Position numbers and translations under genes: made by a program. The notes beneath the pieces were generated by a model that saw only the letters and a program-made list of their open reading frames with translations, did not search any database and had not been told where the DNA came from. DNA of 9,702 nucleotides. Origin: Thermoanaerobaculia bacterium. Its GTDB lineage: Bacteria; Acidobacteriota; Thermoanaerobaculia; Gp7-AA8. The DNA lies in assembly GCA_017883215.1 (NCBI GenBank), contig JADGOA010000122.1:1-9702 (forward strand), read 5' to 3'. This document shows, in pieces, positions 1 to 8,161 of the stretch (position 1 is its first letter; each line of letters begins with the position of its first letter).

Positions 1-490
1 CCCAACTGGCAGCCGAGCGCGACGCCATCGAACGGAGTCTCACAACGGGAACTCGCCCGCCTAACGCAACAGAAGCTGCGACCATCTCGAAACTCTACGG
101 CTTTCGTCTCGATTCATATCTCGATCGCGGATACGGCGCTTGCTCGCTGCGGGACGAAAGGGTCGCGCACGCAGTCCTGGAAAACTGGATGCATTCGATA
201 CGCTCCGCTATCAGCTCTTTGCGTGGTGCGTTATGCCGAACCACGTGCATCTCGTCCTGCGAGTTTTCGAGGGCATCACGATCGATCGCCTGTTCCACTC
301 GTGGAAGTCGTATACGTCGAACGTCGCGAACCGGATACTCGGAAGAGAAGGACCGTTCTGGCAACGCGAATATCACGACCGAATCATTCGTGATGAACGC
401 GAGTTCGCGGACACAGTTGCGTACGTCGTTCGAAATCCTGACAGCGTGGGATTGGCTCCGTGGCCGTTCGTGGGAGCGAAGCTCGAGTAG
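1..490 (+). pseudogene. REP-associated tyrosine transposase (RAYT), 5'-truncated by window edge and frameshifted
   Basis: This is a Y1/HUH single-strand transposase of the RAYT class, domesticated relatives of IS200/IS605 TnpA that act on REP palindromes. Two frames are needed to read it. From position 3, one frame reads without a stop through LDRGYGACSLRDERVAHAVLENWMH, a typical RAYT N-terminal half. From about 194 the similarity continues in another frame as FDTLRYQLFAWCVMPNHVHLVLR and on to the stop at 488-490. The HUH pair is His-Val-His (codons 242-250). FWQREYHDRIIRDE precedes AYVVRNP, whose Tyr (codon 422-424) aligns with the catalytic Tyr115 of E. coli RAYT. Losing one T around 193-196 (CATTTCGAT to CATTCGAT) explains the break. 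The downstream half alone has only a TTG start and lacks the N-terminal strand, so the gene is probably dead unless this is a sequencing error. It converges on the PLP gene at 536. Family assignment is firm; loss of function is likely. Confidence 0.85.
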
Positions 491-531
491 CGGCGGCTGG
501 CAGCCGCCGCACCGGCCGGCTGGCAGCCGGC
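490..531. repeat. Pair of REP-like palindromes next to the RAYT
   Basis: There are two palindromes in a row. The first (490-510) has 10-bp arms around a central G, GCGGCGGCTG-G-CAGCCGCCGC. The second (515-531) has 8-bp arms, GCCGGCTG-G-CAGCCGGC. Both share the core GGCTGGCAGCC. They begin at the last base of the RAYT stop codon and end 4 bp before the stop of the convergent PLP gene. RAYTs are usually flanked by the REP sequences they recognise, so these are the likely cognate sites. Either hairpin could also stop transcription from both sides, although no T-tract follows. Confidence 0.75.
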
Positions 532-535
532 GCTC

Positions 536-1999
<1,464 letters not shown>

Positions 2000-2006
2000 G
2001 GGTGGG

Positions 2007-3509
2007 TCATACGGCCGCCGGCGTCACCGCGGCCTCGGCGTTCGCTTCCTCGATCATGGCGTCCCAGGCCGGCAGCAACTCCTGCAGCCCGCGCCAGAAC
2101 GACTGCTTCGCGCGTGACCGGAAGTCCTCGGTGGTGTAGCCCTGCTGCTCGACCCAGGTGAAGTAACCGAGGTTGAAGATGCGCTCCCGCTCGCGAAGGG
2201 TCAGCTCGATGAGGTGATCGGTGGTGGCGCCGAGGGCGTGCTGTCCGAAAGCGGCTGCGGCGTCGATGGCATCGAAACGCCCGCCGAAATCGGATTTCAG
2301 AGTCTTTTCGACTTCGCTCGAGTACATCTCCGCGCCGTCGGTAGCGACGGTGGTGACGACATCCGAGGAGGTCATGCCGTAGTACTTCGCGGTCTTGATG
2401 GCCGCGAGGATGTTGCAGATCGAGGAGATACCGAGGGAGGAGAGCTGTTCGATGACCGCGGGCGGCACGCCGCGGCGCGAGGCGAGGTAGTCGCGGCCCT
2501 GCGGCGTGTTGAAGACGACGTTGAGCGCATTGGTGCTCCGGTCGGACACGGCCGTCACGACGTCGGTGTTCATGACGTTGTGGATGAGCGGCACGTGCTT
2601 GTCGCCGATGCCCTGGATGTTGTGGTCGCCGAAGCCGTTGTTGAGCAGCGTCGGGCACTCCAGCGCCTCGACTGCGACGGTGGCGCTGCCGAAGTGGTCC
2701 TTGAGGAAATCGCCGGCGCCCAGGGTGCCAGCGGATCCCGAAGCGGCGACGAACGCGCGCAAGCGCAGCGAGGGGTCGCTCGCGGCGAGGCTCTCGAACG
2801 TGCGGCCGATCGCCGAGCCGGTGCAGCGGTAATGGACCAGGTAATTCGCGAACTCTGAGAACTGATTGAAGATGACGTTCTGCGGATCGGCTGCAAGCTC
2901 GTTGCAGGCGTCGTAGATTTCCTTGACGTTGCTCTCGGTGCCGGGCGTGCGGATGATGTCGCCCGGCTCCGTCACCCACTTCTCGAGCCACCGGAAGCGC
3001 TCCACGCTCATCCCCGCGGGCAGAACGGCCACGCCGCGGCAGCCGATGATTCGCGAGATGGCCACGCCTCCCCGGCAGTAATTGCCTGTCGACGGCCACA
3101 CTGCACGCTGGCGCTCGATGTCGAACTGACCGGAGAGCACACGCGGCGCGAGGCACGCGTATGCGGCCAGGACCTTGTGCGCGCGGATCATCGGAAAGCG
3201 GTTGCCGAAGAGGACGAGGATCTTCGCGTCGACGCCCGTCAGCGACGACGGGAGGACGATGTGGTCCGGCACCGCGGCGAACGAGCCGTCGCGCCTGGAG
3301 TTGTACCAATGAACGCGGAAGAGGTTCAGCGGATGCGGGGAGTCCGGGTCGACCGCCGCCAGCTCGCCGCGGATCGACTGCGGGATCGACGCGGCGTCGG
3401 CCAGCTCACTGAATTTCGGCAGGACCACGCCGGCGTTGCGGAGGCTCTCGAGATTGCGTTTCCGGACTGCGCCATCCACGACGCTGCTGGTCAGATCGGT
3501 CGATTTCAT
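2007..3509 (-). CDS. Uncharacterised PLP-dependent enzyme (fold type II, 500 residues)
   Basis: A second, unlike PLP enzyme of the tryptophan-synthase-beta fold. K112 in MIRAHKVLAAYA is the probable Schiff-base lysine. STGNYCRGGVA (140-150) is the phosphate/substrate loop, and AASGSAGTLGAGDF (255-268) is glycine-rich. At 500 residues it is much longer than cysteine synthase (about 310) or diaminopropionate ammonia-lyase (about 400). Roughly 100 residues precede the lysine, and a long C-terminal part contains GISSICNILAAIKTAKYYG (360-378) and a helical tail. The start is the ATG at 3509, preceded by the strong Shine-Dalgarno AGAGGAG (3514-3520); an in-frame ATG at 3539 has no such site. The gene is third in the block, 132 bp after the amidohydrolase across a repeat array, and 7 nt before the next PLP gene. 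The reaction is unknown. Ammonia-lyase or beta-elimination on an amino acid released by purine breakdown is a guess from context. Confidence 0.85.
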   Translation of the reverse strand: MKSTDLTSSVVDGAVRKRNLESLRNAGVVLPKFSELADAASIPQSIRGELAAVDPDSPHPLNLFRVHWYNSRRDGSFAAVPDHIVLPSSLTGVDAKILVLFGNRFPMIRAHKVLAAYACLAPRVLSGQFDIERQRAVWPSTGNYCRGGVAISRIIGCRGVAVLPAGMSVERFRWLEKWVTEPGDIIRTPGTESNVKEIYDACNELAADPQNVIFNQFSEFANYLVHYRCTGSAIGRTFESLAASDPSLRLRAFVAASGSAGTLGAGDFLKDHFGSATVAVEALECPTLLNNGFGDHNIQGIGDKHVPLIHNVMNTDVVTAVSDRSTNALNVVFNTPQGRDYLASRRGVPPAVIEQLSSLGISSICNILAAIKTAKYYGMTSSDVVTTVATDGAEMYSSEVEKTLKSDFGGRFDAIDAAAAFGQHALGATTDHLIELTLRERERIFNLGYFTWVEQQGYTTEDFRSRAKQSFWRGLQELLPAWDAMIEEANAEAAVTPAAV

Positions 3510-3558
3510 CGTTCTCCTCTTGCTCCGTTTAACGGCCATTCGCTGGCCTTCGGTGTGT

Positions 3559-3632
3559 GGTCACGAGGTCACGAGGTCGCCGGGTCGCCAGGTGAGCGAT
3601 CCCCTACGATTTCACCTCGTGACCTGGTGACC
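3559..3632. repeat. 8-bp tandem repeats with an inverted copy, inside the operon
   Basis: Four 8-bp units follow one another (3559-3590): GGTCACGA twice, then GGTCGCCG and GGTCGCCA, with a decayed GGTGAGCG after them. About 16 bp later the same unit appears inverted (3612-3632; on the minus strand GGTCACCA, GGTCACGA, GGTGA). The inverted copy matches 3575-3595 at 17 of 21 positions, and three of the four differences would be G-U pairs in a plus-strand RNA. The array fills most of the 132-bp gap between the amidohydrolase and the first PLP gene. It may attenuate or process the operon mRNA, or it may simply be an inserted repeat. Confidence 0.75.
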
Positions 3633-3641
3633 CGGCACATA

Positions 3642-4910
3642 TCAATGCGTTCGTTGCGCAGGGATCTCGGCTTCGCTCCAGCGGCGCACGGGCGTGGCGC
3701 GCATGCGCTCCCAGAGCCGTGGCGCTTCGCGGGCGGCGTCAGCACGGATGGATGCGATGTCGCCGGTGACGAGCTGTCCGTCGCGAACGACCAGACGGCC
3801 GGCCACCACCACGTGCCGGACGCATCCATTCTCCCTGACCACGGCATCGGCGGCCGCGCCGGCAGCGAGGGGCGCGAAGTCCACGCCGAAGATCTCCGCC
3901 GCCAGCCGCGCTCCGCCGACGGTCCGCTGCAGCACCGGGTCCCGCGGGTCTCCGGCATCCTCGGCCACGATGCCGAGCGCTTCCGATTCGGCCGCCATAT
4001 TGGATGGATACCCATCCGTTCCCAGGGCGACGCGGCTCGAGGCCCGCAGGGCCAGCGGATAACCGACCCGGTTGCCGCGGTTCGAGCGCGGGTTCTGCAC
4101 GATCCACAGCCGCAGGCGCTCGGCCAGCTCGACCTGCTCCTCGCCGAGGTGAACACCGTGTGCAAGGATCGATCGCGGCTCGACGGCGCGGAGCTCGTGA
4201 AGGCGTTCCAGAGGTCCGGCATATCCGCGCCGCCGCGCGTCCTCGACATCCGCGACGTCTTCGGCGACGTGCACGTGGAGCGGGGCGCCGGTGGCGCGGC
4301 AGAGCTCTCCCGCCTCCCGGATCGTCTCGTCCGATACCGTGAACGACGCGTGCAACCCCACCAGGCCGCGCACCAGGGGCCGCCGGTTGGTGACGATGAA
4401 CCGCCGGCATTCGGCCAGTCCGCTCCGCGCTTCGGGCAGGCCGTCGTTGCGCTCGGTCGCGCCGTAGCAGAGCAGCGCCCGAATGCCCAGTTCCTCGCAG
4501 GCGTCGCCGATGATGTCGAGCGATCGCTCGATCAGCTCCGGCGATTCGTGATGGTCGACCAGCACCGTCGTGCCGGCGAGCAGCGCTTCGGCGATGTGAA
4601 GACGCGCCGCCGCGCGAAGCGATGAAGCATCGATGGCACGATCGAGCCGCCACCAGACCTTCTCCAGGATCTCCATGAAATTGCGCGGCTCCTCCTCCGG
4701 CAGCGGCATGCCCAGAGGCGCCAGACCGGAATAGAGATGCGTGTGCGCGTTTACGGCGCCCGGCTCGATCACACCGTTGCTGCAGTCGATCGTGAGGGGA
4801 CGCGCAGTAGCCGCGGTCGGCGGCGCCACCGGGCCGAAACGCACGATCACGCCGTGCTCTGCGACCAGAACCGAGCCGTTGGAATCGGGTCCCAGGGCGA
4901 GGGTCGTCAT
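3642..4910 (-). CDS. ssnA: SsnA-like metal-dependent amidohydrolase / aminohydrolase
   Basis: A cytosolic amidohydrolase (422 residues; E. coli SsnA is about 440) of the guanine deaminase/chlorohydrolase superfamily, which hydrolytically deaminates or opens N-heterocycles. Metal-site motifs are intact: AHTH (H56, H58), LHVHVAED (H214 with the likely proton-shuttling E217), ILAHG (H251) and LGTDG (D299), with GLHASFTV (H187) between them. Stretches such as VWWRLDRAID, VDHHESP and NPRSNRGNRVGY closely resemble SsnA rather than guanine deaminase proper. The ATG overlaps the stop of the upstream molybdenum hydroxylase as ATGA, with only a weak GGA upstream, so translation is probably coupled. In E. 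coli, ssnA lies near xdhD in a purine-related cluster, and the pairing here supports a role in purine or similar heterocycle catabolism. The exact substrate cannot be read from sequence. Confidence 0.85.
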   Translation of the reverse strand: MTTLALGPDSNGSVLVAEHGVIVRFGPVAPPTAATARPLTIDCSNGVIEPGAVNAHTHLYSGLAPLGMPLPEEEPRNFMEILEKVWWRLDRAIDASSLRAAARLHIAEALLAGTTVLVDHHESPELIERSLDIIGDACEELGIRALLCYGATERNDGLPEARSGLAECRRFIVTNRRPLVRGLVGLHASFTVSDETIREAGELCRATGAPLHVHVAEDVADVEDARRRGYAGPLERLHELRAVEPRSILAHGVHLGEEQVELAERLRLWIVQNPRSNRGNRVGYPLALRASSRVALGTDGYPSNMAAESEALGIVAEDAGDPRDPVLQRTVGGARLAAEIFGVDFAPLAAGAAADAVVRENGCVRHVVVAGRLVVRDGQLVTGDIASIRADAAREAPRLWERMRATPVRRWSEAEIPAQRTH

Positions 4911-7684
4911 CGAATTGTCCTGTCAGCCGTTGCGGCAGATCGCGCTACGACAGGGGCGGCGGCGGGCAATCCGGCCTGCCGCTCGAGGGCCAGCTTCGAC
5001 GCCGGGATGTGTCCCGCTCGCAACGCACGCGCAGCCGGGGAGTCCTTCATCGGCAGCGTCATGCGGCGAACGCCGTCGAACGCCTCGAGAGCGGCAGCGA
5101 CCGCACCCGCCGTCGGGACGAGACCGATCTCGCCCAGGCCCTTTGCGCCAAACGGCCCTTCGGGCTCGGCCTCTTCGATGAGGATCACGTCGATCTGCGG
5201 CGTGTCGGTCGCTCGCAACACCCCGATCTCCATCAGCTTGAACGTCGCCGGCATTCCGTCCGGGCACGGCAGTTCCTCGCTCAGCGCATAGCCGAGCCCC
5301 ATGTGAACTGCTCCCTCGATCTGACCTTCGCAGAACGCCGGATTGATGGCGCGGCCGACGTCGTGCGCCGCGACGACGCGCTCCAGCCGCCCCTGCTCGT
5401 CCAGCATCACCAGCTGCGTTGCGAATCCGAACGCCGTGTGCGTCTTCACGGGGCTGCCGGGTCTGGCGGCATCATCCGGCGAGGGCAACGGCGTCGTGTC
5501 GCTGATCACCACCTCCCCGTCGTAAGCGCGGCCTCTGAGAGCCTGCAGCGCGATGTGCAGCCGTGCATCGGCGTCCGAAGCGCCATCCATCTGATCGGAG
5601 TTCAGCACGACGCGGCGCAGATCGGCGCGAAGCTTCTCCGCGCCATCGACCACGGCGCGCCCGCCGAGCAGCGTCGCGCGCGAGCCGGTGGTCTGACCGC
5701 AATCGAGCGCGAATGTGGTGTCGACCTTGGGACGGAAGAGCCGCGCCGGCAGGCCGGTCACTTCGACCGCCATCTGAATCAGCACCGTGAGCAGCCCCTG
5801 GCCGATCTCGGAAAAGCCGTTGTAGATGGAGATCGTCCCATCCTTCTCCACGACCAGCCGCGCGCGCCCGAGCTCGCGAGCGCCGTTCCCGATTCCGGAG
5901 TTCTTGACGCCGCAGGCCACCCCGACGGCGCGGCCGCGCGCTTTCGCTTCTTCGTACGCGGGGCGAACCGCCAGGAGCGTCTTCTTGAGGCCGACCGATT
6001 TGGTGAGCACCTGCCCCGTGGTGAACGTGCTGCCGACGTCGAGGGCGTTGCTCCAGCGCATCTCCCACGGATCGATTCCAGCCTTCTTCGCCAGCAGGTC
6101 GATGCAACCTTCCATGGCGAACTGCGCCTGATTCGCACCGAAGCCGCGCATCGCGCCGGAAGGTGGATTGTTCGTGTAGACGCCGTATGCGTCGATGGCG
6201 ACGTTCGGGACGTGGTAGGCGCCGCAAGCATGTCCGGCGGCGCGCTCCAGGACCTTCCCGCCGACCGAGGCGTAGGCGCCGCTGTCGCCGACGAGCCGCG
6301 CTTTGACCGCGGTGAGCTTCCCTGCGGCGTCGCAGCCGGCGGTGTATTCGAGCGTTACGGGATGCCGCTTCGGATGAATGCGGATCGACTCTTCACGGGT
6401 CAGCGTCACTTTCACCGGCTTGCCGGTGAGCTTCGCCAGCAGAGCGGTCTGGGCCTGATTGGCCATGTCCTCTTTGCCGCCGAACGCGCCGCCGCTGGAG
6501 ACCTGTTCGACGACGACGTCTTCGCTTCTCATGCCCAGGAACGACGCAATCTGCCGGCGGTCGTCGAACACCCCCTGCCCGCCGCTGTAGACGCGAATGC
6601 GCCCGTCAGGAAGCGCCTCCGCAACCGTGCTCTCCGGCTCGAGGAACAGCTGTTCGACGCGCTGCGTCCGCCATGTCCCGCGCACCACGTGGGCGCTCGA
6701 AGCGAGGGCCGCGTCGACATTGCCGCGGACGATGCGCGTGTACGACAGGACGTTCTCGTGCTGCGGATTGACGCGCGGTGCAGCGGCAGTCATCGCTTCT
6801 TCGGGATCGAGAACCGGACGCAGAACCTCGTACTCGACTTCGACGAGCGAAGCGGCGGCGCGCGCGGTCGCTTCGTCGACGGCAGCCACCGCAGCGATGA
6901 CATCGCCGACGCAGCGCGCTTCTTCGCCGGCGGCGATGAAGCCGGGCCAGTCGTCGTAGAGCAGCCCGTACCAGCGCTTCCCGGGGACGTCGGCTGCCGT
7001 CGCGACGGTGACGACTCCCGGATGCGCCATCGCACGACTGGTGTCGATGCGCACGACGCGCGCCCGGGCGTGGGGCGAGAGAACGAGCGCGCCGTGAAGC
7101 ATGCCCGGAAGATTGATGTCGTCGACGAATCGCTGCTCGCCGAGGACGTACTCGGCTCCCTGGTAGCGGTCGAGCCGCGCGCCGACACCGCCGTTCTGGA
7201 CGGTCGACACCGGCGTTCCGTCGCGGCGGGACTTCGCCAGCAGTTCGATCGCGTCCACGATCTTCACGTATCCGGTGCAGCGGCAGAGATGGCCGTCGAT
7301 CGACCGGGCGATGTCGTCGCGCGTCGGCGAGGGATTCTTCTGCACGAGATGCCAGGCCCGCAGCGCGATACCGGGAATGCAGAAACCGCACTGCAGGCCG
7401 GCCGTGGCCACGAAGCAGCGCGCGATGAGGCGCTTGTCTTCTTCCGGGATGCCTTCCAGCGTCGTGACCTCGTGCCCCGCCGCGGCGGTCGCAGGGACGG
7501 CGCAGGAAACTTTCGGATTCCCGTCGACGAGCACGAGACAGCAGCCGCATTGCCCCTGCGGCTGACATCCGTCTTTGGCCGAGATGATCCCGCAGCGCGT
7601 GCGCAGCATCTCCAGCAGAGTCTCTCCCGGCCGCGGATCGATGCGGGTCGGGTTGCCATTCAAAATGAAGTCGACGGGCGCCAA
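4907..7684 (-). CDS. Xanthine-dehydrogenase-type molybdenum hydroxylase, fused 2Fe-2S and Mo domains
   Basis: A 925-residue molybdopterin hydroxylase that likely inserts a water-derived oxygen into a purine-like ring. Domain order: ferredoxin-type [2Fe-2S] (C40, C46, C49, C61); helical [2Fe-2S] (C99, C102, C134, C136); then the large Mo-binding part from about residue 170. Landmarks are GGAFGGKED (398-406), AMRGFGANQ (511-519), SEIGQGLL (625-632), GSRATLLGG (667-675) and GAKGLGEIG (846-854). E852 is the base equivalent to bovine Glu1261. E405 and R513 align with bovine Glu802 and Arg880, which favours purine over aldehyde substrates. The FAD domain is absent, as in the selenium-dependent xanthine dehydrogenase/XdhD type; no separate FAD subunit, SelD, YqeB or YqeC is in view. 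The start is TTG with Shine-Dalgarno AGGGGAG (7688-7694). It is first in the operon. A nicotinate or other N-heterocycle hydroxylase is the main alternative. Confidence 0.9.
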   Translation of the reverse strand: MAPVDFILNGNPTRIDPRPGETLLEMLRTRCGIISAKDGCQPQGQCGCCLVLVDGNPKVSCAVPATAAAGHEVTTLEGIPEEDKRLIARCFVATAGLQCGFCIPGIALRAWHLVQKNPSPTRDDIARSIDGHLCRCTGYVKIVDAIELLAKSRRDGTPVSTVQNGGVGARLDRYQGAEYVLGEQRFVDDINLPGMLHGALVLSPHARARVVRIDTSRAMAHPGVVTVATAADVPGKRWYGLLYDDWPGFIAAGEEARCVGDVIAAVAAVDEATARAAASLVEVEYEVLRPVLDPEEAMTAAAPRVNPQHENVLSYTRIVRGNVDAALASSAHVVRGTWRTQRVEQLFLEPESTVAEALPDGRIRVYSGGQGVFDDRRQIASFLGMRSEDVVVEQVSSGGAFGGKEDMANQAQTALLAKLTGKPVKVTLTREESIRIHPKRHPVTLEYTAGCDAAGKLTAVKARLVGDSGAYASVGGKVLERAAGHACGAYHVPNVAIDAYGVYTNNPPSGAMRGFGANQAQFAMEGCIDLLAKKAGIDPWEMRWSNALDVGSTFTTGQVLTKSVGLKKTLLAVRPAYEEAKARGRAVGVACGVKNSGIGNGARELGRARLVVEKDGTISIYNGFSEIGQGLLTVLIQMAVEVTGLPARLFRPKVDTTFALDCGQTTGSRATLLGGRAVVDGAEKLRADLRRVVLNSDQMDGASDADARLHIALQALRGRAYDGEVVISDTTPLPSPDDAARPGSPVKTHTAFGFATQLVMLDEQGRLERVVAAHDVGRAINPAFCEGQIEGAVHMGLGYALSEELPCPDGMPATFKLMEIGVLRATDTPQIDVILIEEAEPEGPFGAKGLGEIGLVPTAGAVAAALEAFDGVRRMTLPMKDSPAARALRAGHIPASKLALERQAGLPAAAPVVARSAATADRTIR

Positions 7685-7700
7685 AAACTCCCCTGCATCT

Positions 7701-7714
7701 GGAGCCGTAGCTCC
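7701..7714 (-). promoter_or_regulatory. UACG-tetraloop hairpin in the operon leader
   Basis: On the minus strand this reads GGAGC-TACG-GCTCC: a 5-bp stem closed by C-G around UACG, a member of the exceptionally stable cUNCGg tetraloop class. It ends six bases before the AGGGGAG ribosome binding site of the molybdenum hydroxylase gene. If the promoter proposed just upstream is right, the hairpin lies almost at the 5' end of the mRNA, where such hairpins can protect transcripts from decay. The structure is seen in sequence; the role is inferred. Confidence 0.45.
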
Positions 7715-7723
7715 ATTAAATGA

Positions 7724-7751
7724 TGATTAGTTCTACTTCGATTGTGCGCAA
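7724..7751 (-). promoter_or_regulatory. Possible sigma-70-type promoter for the four-gene operon
   Basis: On the minus strand TTGCGC (7746-7751) and TAATCA (7724-7729) are separated by 16 bp in an AT-rich patch (about 7711-7742) that stands out from its GC-rich surroundings. The predicted start near 7717 would give a leader of about 33 nt that begins with the UACG hairpin. Both boxes are imperfect, so this is a candidate only. Confidence 0.3.
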
Positions 7752-7814
7752 TGCGAAGCGCAAGCGGAGGATACGCCCCTGCGTCATCCTGATTCAAAGT
7801 TTCCCCGTCATGAG

Positions 7815-7843
7815 GCGGACCGCGGACCGCAGACCGCGGGACC
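7815..7843. repeat. Heptad tandem repeat GC(G/A)GACC, left array
   Basis: Three exact heptads (GCGGACC, GCGGACC, GCAGACC) and a fourth with one extra G (GCGGGACC). An inverted array of the same heptad lies at 8112-8139; 14 bp (7815-7828 with 8112-8125) are perfectly complementary. Together the two arrays bracket the palindromic repeats between the operon leader and the small membrane protein gene. Confidence 0.8.
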
Positions 7844-7845
7844 CC

Positions 7846-7962
7846 CGTCATGCTGAGCGAGGTGGCTGGGTGGGTGTGAGCGAAGCATCTCAAGAAGGCG
7901 GAAGCGTGGCTCGGTGAAGGCTTTTCGCATTTTGAGATCCTTCGCCGTGCTCCGCCGGCTCA
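7846..7962. repeat. Degenerate GTCATCCTGAGC-type inverted repeat
   Basis: The left end GTCATGCTGAGCGAGG and the right end GCCGGCTCAG are roughly mirror images. Inside, 7880-7893 (GCGAAGCATCTCAA) is complementary to 7932-7945 with one mismatch. The pattern resembles the widespread noncoding GTCATCCTGAGCGAAGCGAAGGATCTC repeats found in several bacterial phyla. No credible protein is encoded. The interior (about 7894-7931) shows no further structure that I can support. Confidence 0.6.
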
Positions 7963-8105
7963 GAGGCTGTGCAGAAATCGAATTCACCACAGAGGCACAG
8001 AGAGCACAGAGACTGTTCCTCTGCCTTTCTTTCTCTGTGTCCTCTGCGTCTCTGTGGTGAAAGAGAGGCTTGGTATCGCCACGCTCCCGATTTCTGCACA
8101 GCCTC
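7963..8105. repeat. 143-bp palindromic element with 18-bp terminal inverted repeats (MITE-like)
   Basis: The ends are a perfect 18-bp inverted repeat (GAGGCTGTGCAGAAATCG at 7963-7980 and its complement at 8088-8105). Within lies a long imperfect stem: 7983-8012 pairs with 8032-8061 over 30 positions with two mismatches and two G-U pairs, built from CACAGAG repeats, around a 19-nt loop. A 26-nt unpaired stretch lies at 8062-8087. No target-site duplication is obvious. A 20-bp copy of the left end occurs again at 9536-9555. Open frames across this element (…QRHREHRD…SLCPLRLCGE…) are the translation of the repeat, not a gene. Confidence 0.8.
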
Positions 8106-8111
8106 AGGGAT

Positions 8112-8139
8112 GGTCCGCGGTCCGCGGTCTGCGGTCTGC
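8112..8139. repeat. Heptad tandem repeat GGTC(C/T)GC, right array (inverted)
   Basis: Four exact heptads: GGTCCGC twice, then GGTCTGC twice. This is the reverse complement of the heptad at 7815-7843. It ends 22 bp before the start codon of the small membrane protein gene. Confidence 0.8.
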
Positions 8140-8161
8140 TCCAATGCTACGATCCTCGCGC

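Noticed and set aside
3510..3539. Upstream in-frame ATG at 3539 as the start of the first PLP gene
   Set aside because: It has no ribosome site, and the added residues are basic and unlike an enzyme N-terminus; the ATG at 3509 follows AGAGGAG.
3177..4625. 482-codon plus-strand frame
   Set aside because: It is antisense to the SsnA-like gene, with no motifs and a shadow-type composition.
5009..7723. 904-codon open frame on the plus strand
   Set aside because: It lies opposite the molybdenum hydroxylase gene, has an Arg/Asp/His-rich composition typical of antisense frames in GC-rich DNA, and shows no domain. The minus-strand frame has full catalytic motifs.
7815..8139. Repeated short units as a CRISPR array
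   Set aside because: The units are 7 bp, contiguous and without spacers, and no cas genes are nearby.
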